64,000 nt of DNA from NCBI GenBank assembly GCA_035501495.1, contig DATJWB010000016.1, positions 1 to 64,000 of the forward strand, given 5' to 3'. The notes under the pieces were generated by a model. The model did not search any database and was not told the DNA's origin. It was given only the letters and a program-made list of their open reading frames with translations. The position numbers were made by a program, and so were the translations under genes. Each line of letters opens with the position of its first letter. The stretch's first letter is position 1. Shown piece by piece: positions 44,699 to 52,724 of this stretch. This stretch comes from JAIQFL01 sp035501495. Lineage in GTDB: Bacteria > Acidobacteriota > Terriglobia > Bryobacterales > Bryobacteraceae.

Positions 44699-45130
44699 GC
44701 CTTCTGCGGGTTCCTCTGGACCAAGGACAGCGTAAAGCCGACACCCCTTAATCCATTCCAGGGGAATCCGCGAGTGTCGCCTTCAGCATCAGCGATCAGG
44801 GACAAATCGTCGGAGGATCGATTTCAGCTCCACTCTGCGCGCCCGATGCTCTGGAAGAATGGCCAGAGCGAGGGTACCGACCTGAATACGCTGGTTGGAG
44901 CGGAGACGCCGATGGATTTGCTGTTCGCTTTCGGGATCAATGCCGGCGGAGAAATTGTGGGCTTCGGCTTCGACCCGGACGACCAGCCGATTCACGGGTT
45001 TCTGGCGGCTCCAGACGGCCAGGGGGAGGCGGAGAATAATCTGTCTCAGACTCGCCGCACCGCTCCGGCGCATCTCCCTGAGAACGCCGTCAGGAAGATG
45101 TACCAGCGGCTCGGAATTCGGAGGCTGTGA
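44699..45130 (+). pseudogene. Decayed HAF-repeat extracellular protein gene
   Basis: Three frames in turn give pieces of HAF-type repeats. The first is FCGFLWTKDSVKPT from about 44702. The second is SVAFSISDQGQIVGGSISAPLCAP from about 44775. The third is LWKNGQSEGTDLNTLVGAET, then FAFGINAGGEIVGFGFDPDDQPIHGFLAAPDG up to about 45025. The hallmarks are the D-L-N/G-T-L, I-N-x-x-G-x-I-V-G and H-G-F-L elements. At least two frame changes separate the pieces. It begins within about 10 bases of the kinase fragment on the other strand, suggesting a deletion junction. Confidence 0.65.
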
Positions 45131-45272
45131 AGGGGGAGTCCGAAAGGCGCCCCGATTGACTCGGGGCGCTGCCGCTTCGAAAGGCACTCCCCGCACCAGA
45201 TTGGTGGCGGCCCAAAGGCGCCGGCAGGAGTGGGGCGCGGCTACAGGAGTGCCCGCACCACATCGCGCCCAC
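45130..45272 (+). repeat. Two-hairpin dispersed repeat, copy 9
   Basis: The hairpin at 45147-45169 has arms GCGCCCCG and CGGGGCGC with a 7-base loop ATTGACT. A disrupted second part with GGCAGGAGTGGGGCGCGGCTACAGGAGTG follows up to 45255, and the copy ends CGCACCACAT. It lies about 20 bases before the larC start codon. Confidence 0.75.
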
Positions 45273-45290
45273 CGCTACAATAGAAGGAAC

Positions 45291-46451
45291 GTGCCACTTA
45301 CATGTTATCTGGACGCCTTCTCGGGAATTTCGGGCGATATGCTGGTCGGCGCGCTGGCGGATGCCGGGGCCGATCGCGATGTCATCACCGGCGCGATTGC
45401 CTCGCTCGATATCGGCGCCACCGTCTCGTTCGAGAATGTGAAGCGCTGCGGCATCGCGGCCACCAAGTACCACGTCAACGTCCACGACGCGCAGGCGCAC
45501 CGGCACCTTGCTCACATCGTCAAGATCATCAATCGCGGAAACCTCTCGGAGCGCGCACAGCATGACGCCATCGCGGTCTTCCGGCGACTCGGCGAGGCGG
45601 AAGCGGCTGTCCACCAGGTTCCCATCGACCACGTGCATTTCCACGAAGTCGGCGCGGCCGACTCGATCTCGGACATCGTGGGCGCGTGCGTTGCGTTCGA
45701 CAACCTGCGGGTGGACCACATCCTCTCGTCACCCATCAACATGGGGAGCGGCACCGTGAACAGCGCGCACGGCGTGCTGCCCGTTCCGGCGCCCGCCACG
45801 GCGCGACTCCTCGAGAATGCGCCGGTTTATGCGCGCGGTCCGGCTGTGGAACTCACCACGCCGACCGGCGCCGCGGTGGTCTCGCAGCTCGCCGAATCCT
45901 ACGGTGTAATTCCCAGCATGAAGCTGCTGCGCACGGGGTACGGCGCGGGCGGACACGACTTCAAGGAGCACGCCAACGTCTTGCGGGTGGTGCTGGGCGA
46001 GCGCACGGAGGCCGACGAGGCGCTCAACGTCGCCGTCATCGAAGCCAATATCGACGACCTCAACCCGCAGATCCTGGGCTACGCCACCGAGCGTTTGCTC
46101 GCGCAAGGCGCGCTCGACGTGACCGTGCAGCCGCTGCTCATGAAAAAAGACAGGCCCGCGAACCTGCTGCGCGTGATCGCGCGGCCCGAAGACCGCGAGA
46201 TGCTGGCGCAGATGGTCTTCGACGAGACGTCCACGCTCGGCCTTCGCATTTACGAGGCGGAACGGCGAGTGCAGAAGCGCTCGTGGGTGGAAGTGGAAAC
46301 CCGCTACGGAAAAGTGCGGGTGAAGGTCTCCGGACAAGGAAACTACGCTCCCGAGTTCAACGATTGCCGGGAACTGGCGATTGCATCCGGGGTCGCCTTG
46401 AAGCACATCATTGCCGAAGCTACTTCCGCGTACCTGAACCGATCGAAATGA
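45291..46451 (+). CDS. larC: Nickel insertion protein LarC
   Basis: A 386-residue CTP-dependent metallochaperone that inserts Ni into pyridinium-3,5-bisthiocarboxylic acid mononucleotide. It starts at a GTG (45291): the protein begins VPLTCYLDAFSGISGDMLVG, the family's conserved N-terminus. Other landmarks are HFHEVGAADSISDIVGA near 117-133, GSGTVNSAHGVLPVPAPAT near 150-168, ELTTPTGAA near 185, and EANIDDLNPQILGYATERLL near 249-268. The gene is one intact frame, unlike the lactobacillar one that needs a programmed frameshift. Its stop overlaps the metG start by 4 bp. Confidence 0.93.
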   Translation: MPLTCYLDAFSGISGDMLVGALADAGADRDVITGAIASLDIGATVSFENVKRCGIAATKYHVNVHDAQAHRHLAHIVKIINRGNLSERAQHDAIAVFRRLGEAEAAVHQVPIDHVHFHEVGAADSISDIVGACVAFDNLRVDHILSSPINMGSGTVNSAHGVLPVPAPATARLLENAPVYARGPAVELTTPTGAAVVSQLAESYGVIPSMKLLRTGYGAGGHDFKEHANVLRVVLGERTEADEALNVAVIEANIDDLNPQILGYATERLLAQGALDVTVQPLLMKKDRPANLLRVIARPEDREMLAQMVFDETSTLGLRIYEAERRVQKRSWVEVETRYGKVRVKVSGQGNYAPEFNDCRELAIASGVALKHIIAEATSAYLNRSK

Positions 46452-48370
46452 AATACTACCTCACCACTCCCATCTACTACGTCAATGCCGCGCCGCACAT
46501 CGGCCACGCCTACACCACCATCGTGGCCGATACCATCAAACGCTTCCGGCGCATGCAGGGATACCATGCCGTGCTGACGACCGGTTCGGACGAGCACGGC
46601 GTGAACGTAGAGCGCTCCGCGGAGCGCGCGGGCAAATCGCCCAAGGAATTCTGCGACGTCATCGCGGCGGAGTTCGTCCGGCAGTGGAAGATGCTTGGCC
46701 TGGAGATCGACCACTTCCAACGCACCACGAACCCGCAGCACGCGCGGGTGGTCCAGGACCTGTTCGACCGATGCCGCGCCAACGGCTACATTTACAAAGG
46801 CTCCTACAGCGGGCAGTATTGCATCTTCGACAACCTCTACGTGAACGATGCCAAGCCGGGCGACCCGTGTCCCGATTGCGGACGGCCGACCGAGACCATC
46901 ACGGAGGAGAACTTCTTCTTCAAGCTTTCCGCGTTTACCGGCTGGCTGCTGGAGCTTTATGAGACGCAGCCGGATTTCATTCAGCCCGAGACGCGGCGCA
47001 ACGAAGTGATCTCGTTTGTGCGGCAGGGGCTGAACGATCTTTCGATCACGCGGACGTCGATCAAATGGGGCATTCCTGTGGTCGGCGAGGCGCCGCACGT
47101 GTTCTATGTGTGGTTCGACGCCCTGAGCACGTACATGAGCGCGGTCGAAGGCGAGGGCATGTGGCCTGCCGATCTGCACCTGATCGGCAAGGAGATCCTG
47201 CGCTTCCACGTGGTCTTCTGGCCTTGCTTTCTGAAAGCGGCCGGCCTGCCCTTGCCCAAACGCATCTTCGCGCACGGCCACTGGATGTTCGAAGAGAGCA
47301 AGATGAGCAAGTCGCGCGGGAATATCGTGCGCGCGGAGCCCATCCACAAGGTGATGGGGACGGACGCCCTGCGCTATTTCGTGCTGCGCGAGATGGTCTT
47401 CGGGCAGGACGGGAATTTCAGCTACGACGCGCTGATCGGGCGATACAATTCGGACCTGGCCAACGGGCTGGGGAACCTCGCCAGCCGCACGCTGACGATG
47501 ATCGGCCAGTACCGCGACGGAAAGATCCCGGAGCGCTCCGAGGAGTTAGCGGTGCGAGCGGCCGGGCAGATCGGGCGCGTGCCGAAGTTCTTCGAGAACC
47601 TGGAATTCTCCAAGGGCCTGGAGGATGTGTGGGAGCTGATCTCGGTGGTGGATAAATTCATCGTCGAGCAGAAACCTTGGAACCTGTCGCGGAATCCGCA
47701 GCCCGAGGCGCAGCAGAAACTGAGCGGCACGCTTTACTCCGCGGCGGAAGCCCTTCGGATCGTCACCGGGCTGGTATATCCGGTGATTCCGGAGTCGGCG
47801 GCGAAGATCTGGAAACAGCTTGGCATGAGCGAAGGGATTGAGTCGGTGCGGCTCGATTCGTTGAAATGGGGCGGTCTCGAACCGGGACAACAGATCGGCG
47901 AGATCGGGCCGGTGTTCCCGAGGATCGAACTGAAGGATGCGGAGGCCAGGATGCGCGCTCTGGAAGCGCAGGTGACCGCCGAACAGCAGGCCATGCTGGG
48001 CAAGAAGCCGGAGGCGCCGGCCGCCGCCGCGGAAGGGCCTGCGAAGATTTCGATCGATGATTTCGTCAAAGTAGACCTGCGAGTGGGCCAGGTCGTGACC
48101 GCGCAACGCGTGAAGAATTCCGACAAGCTGCTGCACCTGACGGTGGACATCGGCGAACCGGAACCGCGCACGATTGTCGCCGGAATCGCGGAAGCCTACG
48201 CGCCCGAGCAGATGCTGAACCGCAAAGTGGTGATTGTGGCGAATCTGCAGCCGCGGAAGTTGAAGGGCCTGGTATCGAACGGGATGATCGTGGCCGCGTC
48301 GGTGGAGGATGGCAAGCCGGTGCTGGCGGGATTCCACGAGGACATCCCCGTGGGGGCTCGGCTCAAGTGA
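46448..48370 (+). CDS. metG: Methionyl-tRNA synthetase
   Basis: A 640-residue class I aminoacyl-tRNA synthetase. HIGH is at residues 17-20 (APHIGHAY) and KMSKS lies near residue 288. The cysteine pair in the connective domain (CPDC near 139-142) suggests a zinc site. The anticodon-binding helices follow, and residues about 535-640 are a tRNA-binding OB-fold extension of the EMAP type (VKVDLRVGQVVTAQRVKNSDKL). The ATG at 46448 overlaps the larC stop by 4 bp, and the gene's own stop overlaps the tatD start. Confidence 0.97.
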   Translation: MKYYLTTPIYYVNAAPHIGHAYTTIVADTIKRFRRMQGYHAVLTTGSDEHGVNVERSAERAGKSPKEFCDVIAAEFVRQWKMLGLEIDHFQRTTNPQHARVVQDLFDRCRANGYIYKGSYSGQYCIFDNLYVNDAKPGDPCPDCGRPTETITEENFFFKLSAFTGWLLELYETQPDFIQPETRRNEVISFVRQGLNDLSITRTSIKWGIPVVGEAPHVFYVWFDALSTYMSAVEGEGMWPADLHLIGKEILRFHVVFWPCFLKAAGLPLPKRIFAHGHWMFEESKMSKSRGNIVRAEPIHKVMGTDALRYFVLREMVFGQDGNFSYDALIGRYNSDLANGLGNLASRTLTMIGQYRDGKIPERSEELAVRAAGQIGRVPKFFENLEFSKGLEDVWELISVVDKFIVEQKPWNLSRNPQPEAQQKLSGTLYSAAEALRIVTGLVYPVIPESAAKIWKQLGMSEGIESVRLDSLKWGGLEPGQQIGEIGPVFPRIELKDAEARMRALEAQVTAEQQAMLGKKPEAPAAAAEGPAKISIDDFVKVDLRVGQVVTAQRVKNSDKLLHLTVDIGEPEPRTIVAGIAEAYAPEQMLNRKVVIVANLQPRKLKGLVSNGMIVAASVEDGKPVLAGFHEDIPVGARLK

Positions 48371-49146
48371 CCGGGCTGGTGGATTCGCATTGCCACCTGG
48401 ACGACTCCAAATTCGATGCCGATCGCGAGCAGGTGATCGAGCGCGCGTTGGCGGCGGGCGTGAAGCGCCTGATGGCGATCGGCACGGGTGACGGCCCGCC
48501 CGACCTGCGGACCGCGATCCGGCAAGCGGAACGGTACCCGTTCATCTTCGCGACCATTGGTGTGCATCCGCACGACGCGTCGAAGGCGACCGAGGAGAGC
48601 TTCGCGGAGTTGCGCGACCTGGCTTCCCATCCGAAGGTGCTGGCGCTGGGTGAGATCGGGCTCGATTACCACTACGACTTTTCGCCGCGGGAGGTGCAGC
48701 GTACGGTTTTCGGACGGCAACTGGAGATCGCGGCGGAGAGCGCGAAGCCTATCGTGATCCATACGCGCGAGGCTTGGGCCGACACGATCGCGATTCTGCG
48801 CGAGCGGTGGCGCGGGCCAGGCATTATGCACTGCTTCACCGGTGACGAGGAGCAGGCGCGGGAGGCCCTCGGCCTGGGGTTTTATCTGAGCTTCGGCGGC
48901 GTGCTGACCTTTCCCAAGGCGGAGACGGTCCGGCAGGCCGCGCGGATCACTCCGGACGAGCGGCTGCTGGTGGAGACCGATTGCCCCTACCTGGCGCCGG
49001 TGCCGCATCGCGGAAAGCGCAACGAACCGGCATTCGTGGTGGAGACGGCGGCGCGGCTGGCAGAGGTGCGCGGCAGCACACCGCCCGAGATTGCCGCGCT
49101 GACCACGGCAAACTTCGAGCGACTGTTTGCAGGGCGGGTCATCTAA
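48367..49146 (+). CDS. TatD-family DNase/hydrolase
   Basis: A 259-residue metal-dependent hydrolase of the TatD family. His8 and His10 in VDSHCHLDD, Glu near residue 97 in LGEIGLDYHY, His near 133 in VIHTREAW, His near 157 in MHCFTGD, and Asp near 205 in VETDCPYLAP provide the expected metal site. The start is a GTG overlapping the metG stop by 4 bp. metG-tatD adjacency is common in bacteria. Members have 3'-5' exonuclease or deacylase activity. Confidence 0.93.
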   Translation: MTGLVDSHCHLDDSKFDADREQVIERALAAGVKRLMAIGTGDGPPDLRTAIRQAERYPFIFATIGVHPHDASKATEESFAELRDLASHPKVLALGEIGLDYHYDFSPREVQRTVFGRQLEIAAESAKPIVIHTREAWADTIAILRERWRGPGIMHCFTGDEEQAREALGLGFYLSFGGVLTFPKAETVRQAARITPDERLLVETDCPYLAPVPHRGKRNEPAFVVETAARLAEVRGSTPPEIAALTTANFERLFAGRVI

Positions 49147-49167
49147 CGAGTAAACTGGTTAACTTAC

Positions 49168-50178
49168 ATGAATTTAGGCAAGCTTAGCCGGGCCCTCACG
49201 GCGCGCGAGCTTTTCCACCTGATCCAGGACGAGCTGGATCACGTGGAAAAGAAGCTGACCGCCGAATCGATTGCGCCGCTGGATACGTTGACCGCGATCG
49301 GGCAGTACTTGCATACGAGCGGCGGGAAGCGCCTGCGCCCGGCTCTGCTGCTGCTCTCCGCCAAGTTTGCGGGCGCGCCCTTGGGACCGGAGTCCACCGC
49401 GATCCACCTGGGTGCGGTCGTGGAGTTGATTCATGCCGCGACGCTGGTCCACGACGATGTGATCGACGCTGCCGAAACCCGCCGCGGGCGGCCTTCGACC
49501 AACGTGAAATGGGGCAATCACACCTGCGTGCTGGCGGGCGACTGGCTCTACATGCAGGCATTCCAGATCGCCTTGCGCGAACGCAATTTTCAGATTCTCG
49601 ATCTGCTGATCGGCCTGACGCAGATGATGGTGGAAGGCGAACTGCTGCAACTGGAGCGCATCGGCTGCATCGACGTGAGCGAGGCCGACTGCATGGAGCT
49701 GGTGCATCGCAAAACGGCCGGCCTGTTTTCGGTGTGCGCGCGAATGGGTGTGCTTTCGGCGCAAGGGGATCTCCAGGTGCAGGAGAAGCTGGGGGAGTAC
49801 GCCTGGAATCTGGGGATGGCGTTTCAACTGATCGACGACATGCTGGACTTCACGGCGCGAGAGAAGACCCTCGGCAAGCCCGTGGGCGGCGATCTGCGGG
49901 AAGGCAAAGTGACGCTCCCGCTGGTATACGCGCTGGAGTGCGCGTCTGTCCCGGAGCGCCGTCTGGTGGAGACGATTCTGGAGCAGCGCAATTACGACGA
50001 AGTGCCCTTCTCGCGGATTTTGGCCCTGCTGGAGAAGTATCGGGGCATCGAGCGGGTGAAGGAGCGCGCTCAGATGTTCACGGACAAAGCGCGGCAGATA
50101 ATCGGCGAGTTTCCCGAGTCTCCCTACCAGCGGGCGCTCATGAGCGTAACGGATCTCGTGACGGATCGGGATCACTAG
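49168..50178 (+). CDS. Long-chain polyprenyl diphosphate synthase
   Basis: A 336-residue trans-isoprenyl synthase that makes the side chain of quinones. The first aspartate-rich motif is Asp96-Asp-Val-Ile-Asp100 (LVHDDVID) and the second Asp223-Asp-Met-Leu-Asp227 (LIDDMLD). GGKRLRP at 52-58 binds diphosphate. Length and motifs fit octaprenyl- or heptaprenyl-type enzymes such as IspB/HepT; chain length cannot be read. It begins 21 bp after tatD and ends the larC-metG-tatD operon. Confidence 0.93.
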   Translation: MNLGKLSRALTARELFHLIQDELDHVEKKLTAESIAPLDTLTAIGQYLHTSGGKRLRPALLLLSAKFAGAPLGPESTAIHLGAVVELIHAATLVHDDVIDAAETRRGRPSTNVKWGNHTCVLAGDWLYMQAFQIALRERNFQILDLLIGLTQMMVEGELLQLERIGCIDVSEADCMELVHRKTAGLFSVCARMGVLSAQGDLQVQEKLGEYAWNLGMAFQLIDDMLDFTAREKTLGKPVGGDLREGKVTLPLVYALECASVPERRLVETILEQRNYDEVPFSRILALLEKYRGIERVKERAQMFTDKARQIIGEFPESPYQRALMSVTDLVTDRDH

Positions 50179-50204
50179 GGCTCAAGTCCACGCTGGCTCA
50201 GATT

Positions 50205-50242
50205 CGGCTTCGCTTCGCCGGCACGAGTGTCCGCGCCACGTC
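50205..50242 (+). repeat. Partial copy of the two-hairpin repeat
   Basis: Only the second half is recognisable: TTCGCTTCGCCGGCACGAG and GTGTCCGCGCCACGTC, identical in its last 15 bases to the end of copy 1. The first hairpin is missing. It stands between the polyprenyl synthase gene and the end of a leftward permease gene. Confidence 0.6.
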
Positions 50243-52686
50243 TATTCGTGGCGGAGAGCGTCCAGGGGATCGACGCGCGCGGCACGCAGGGCGGGGAGCC
50301 AGCCGGCAGGAATCGACGCTCCGAGTGTCACCGCCGTCACGGCGAGCAGTGTGGAGGGGTCGAACGGGGCCAGGCCGAACAGCAGACTCCGGACCGTGCG
50401 CGCGGCGAGTATGGCGAGGGGCAATCCGATCGCGATGCCGCCGGCGACCAGGGCCAGCACTTGGCGAACGATGGCCCACGTGACCGCGCTGCGGGTCGAA
50501 CCCAGCGCCAGACGAATGCCGATTTCGCGCGTGCGCTCGACCACCCCGTAAGCGAGTCTTCCGTATAGACCGATCGCCGCCAACAACAGGGTGAACGCGC
50601 CAAACCAGGTGGCGAGAGCCGATACCATCCGCTCCTGCGTCAGAGTCGCATCGACGCGCTCCTCAAGCGTGCTCAAGGAGAAGACCGGGACGTTGGGCGC
50701 GGTGTCATGCAGTTCCCGCCGGACGAGGTTTACGATGCCCAACGGATCGCCGCTGGTGCGGATGCCGAAGAAGAGTTCCTCCCAAGTGCCGCGCATCTGC
50801 AGGTACGGCCGGTAGATCATGGGCTGTGGAGGCTCTCGCAGGCTCCGGTAGCGCGTGTCCTTGACGACTCCGACGATCTCCAGGATAGAATCCCCGACCG
50901 CGATCTTCTGGCCGAGGGGATTGCGGAAGGGAAAAAGTCCCCGGGCCACGCTTTCCGCGATCATGGCGACCGGCGGGGCGCGCTCGTCGTCCCGCAGGCT
51001 GACGTCGCGGCCCATCATCAAGGGAATGCCCATGGTGTCAAAGAAACGCGGGCCGACACTGTTGACGCTGACCTGCATGGAGTCGGCGGGCGATCCCGGA
51101 AGGGAAGCGCCGGTCGTGTAGGAGACGCCCCCCAGCGGCGTGTCCATGGACAGGGTTACGGACTCGACACCGCGCAGCGCGCCGAACCGGCGATAGAGGT
51201 CGCCATACAGTTGGGCCGCTCGCAGCGCGTCGTAGCCGCTGGTGGCGGGGCGAATGCTCATGAGCAGGACGTGGCCGGGACGAAAGCCGGCATCGATCTG
51301 GCGGAGGCGGCGCAGGCTCCCCAGAAGAAGCCCGGCGCACGAGAGCACTACGAGACAGAGCGACACCTGGGCGACGATGAGGCCAGCCGTCCAGCGGCCG
51401 CCGCCGGGGGCGAGGCGGGCGCCATGCATGCCGGCGTGGCTGGTGGCGCGCAGCGCCGGAGCGATGCCGAACAGCAGACCGGTGGCGAGGCTGACGAGGG
51501 CGGTAAATGCCAGGGTGCGGAGATCGAGCGACAGTTCGAGCGCGATGGGCGAGCGTCCGCGGGACATCAGGTTGACGAGCAGAGGAGCGGCGATCCACGC
51601 CAGAGCGACGCCCCAAGCTCCGCCGGCAAGCGCCAGCAGCGTGCTCTCGGTGAGCAGTTGGCGCAGCAGACGGCCGCGGGTGGCGCCCAGCGAGACGCGC
51701 AACGCGATCTCCTGCCTTCGGGCGGTGGCCCGGGCGAGCAACAGGCTCGCGAGATTGGCGCAGGCGGCCAGCAGCACCACGCCAACCGCGCCCATGAGCA
51801 TTCTCAGCGGCAGGGCAAACTCGCGGCGCAGATCGTAAAGGCCCTGGCCGCCCGGAAGCACATCGAGATGCGGGCGGGCGCCTCCCCGGCTGTTGGGAGA
51901 CGCAACCTGCATTTGGATCCACAAAGCGTCCAAGCGGGCCTGGGCTTCGGACAGGGCGACGCCCGGGCTGCGGCGTCCGATGAGGCGCAGCCAGCGGGCA
52001 GTTGGGGACTTCATCAGAGGCGACCCGGGCATGACGACGGGTTGCAGGCTGAGGGGCACGGTGATATCGACCTGTTTGCCCGGCTCGAGGCCCGGGAACC
52101 CGCGCTCGGTCACGCCGACAATCGTGAAGGGATGGCCTTGCACCTCGATGGTCTGCCCGATAGCGGCGGGGTTCGCGTCGAGCGCGTTGCGCCAGTAGTC
52201 ATAGCCGAGGACTGCCACGGGATTGGCCGCCGAGTCGTCTTCCGGGGTCAAGACACGCCCCCAAGACGCGCCCACTCCCAACACGGAAAAGTAGCCGCCG
52301 GACGCGAGCTGCCCGTTCACCAGTTGCGATTCGCCGTGGAACTCGGTGCGGAAGCGCCAGGGACGGAAGGCGGCCAGGCCCGTTAATGCGGTGGAGTCGG
52401 AGAGGCCGCGAAACGCGGGCGTCGTGAAGGAGAAAGACCGCCCTTGCGAGATGGACTCGGCCATGAGCACCAGTTCGCCGGGCGAGCGGACGGGAAGATC
52501 GCGCAGGAGGACTGCGTCGAGCAGCGTGAACATGGCGGTGTTCATCCCGATTCCCGCCGCCAGGGACAGCACCGCGGTGATGGTGAACGCCGGATTCTTG
52601 CGCAAGAGGCGCAAGGCGTAGCGGAGGTCCTGGACCAGCCGCTCGATGGGTTCCCAGTTCCACGCGGCGCCCCTCCACGAGGTCAT
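50242..52686 (-). CDS. MacB/FtsX-like orphan permease (ADOP type)
   Basis: An 814-residue permease. The ATG at 52686 (MTSWRGAAWNWEPIERLVQDLRYALRLL) is chosen because family members begin near this point; the upstream frame reads poorly. It shows the first helix with ITAVLSLAAGIGMNTAMFTLLD near residues 38-59, two MacB cores, FtsX blocks near 280-430 and 690-814 (REIGIRLALGSTRSAV), and the end VDPLDALRHE. A TATAAT box lies very close to the ATG. No regulator or ATPase adjoins it. Confidence 0.9.
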   Translation of the reverse strand: MTSWRGAAWNWEPIERLVQDLRYALRLLRKNPAFTITAVLSLAAGIGMNTAMFTLLDAVLLRDLPVRSPGELVLMAESISQGRSFSFTTPAFRGLSDSTALTGLAAFRPWRFRTEFHGESQLVNGQLASGGYFSVLGVGASWGRVLTPEDDSAANPVAVLGYDYWRNALDANPAAIGQTIEVQGHPFTIVGVTERGFPGLEPGKQVDITVPLSLQPVVMPGSPLMKSPTARWLRLIGRRSPGVALSEAQARLDALWIQMQVASPNSRGGARPHLDVLPGGQGLYDLRREFALPLRMLMGAVGVVLLAACANLASLLLARATARRQEIALRVSLGATRGRLLRQLLTESTLLALAGGAWGVALAWIAAPLLVNLMSRGRSPIALELSLDLRTLAFTALVSLATGLLFGIAPALRATSHAGMHGARLAPGGGRWTAGLIVAQVSLCLVVLSCAGLLLGSLRRLRQIDAGFRPGHVLLMSIRPATSGYDALRAAQLYGDLYRRFGALRGVESVTLSMDTPLGGVSYTTGASLPGSPADSMQVSVNSVGPRFFDTMGIPLMMGRDVSLRDDERAPPVAMIAESVARGLFPFRNPLGQKIAVGDSILEIVGVVKDTRYRSLREPPQPMIYRPYLQMRGTWEELFFGIRTSGDPLGIVNLVRRELHDTAPNVPVFSLSTLEERVDATLTQERMVSALATWFGAFTLLLAAIGLYGRLAYGVVERTREIGIRLALGSTRSAVTWAIVRQVLALVAGGIAIGLPLAILAARTVRSLLFGLAPFDPSTLLAVTAVTLGASIPAGWLPALRAARVDPLDALRHE

Positions 52687-52693
52687 CGGGCCA

Positions 52694-52699
52694 ATTATA
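52694..52699 (-). promoter_or_regulatory. Possible -10 box of the permease gene
   Basis: TATAAT on the minus strand ends 8 bases before the ATG at 52686, so the transcript would start at or next to the start codon and have almost no leader. No convincing -35 box is seen at 16-18 bases upstream. Confidence 0.3.
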
Positions 52700-52724
52700 T
52701 AGGAATCTGCCAACCAGGCAGACG

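Noticed and set aside
50707..52386. A 559-codon frame on the plus strand opposite the fourth permease
   Set aside because: Antisense shadow with a Gln/Ala/Gly-rich, low-complexity product.
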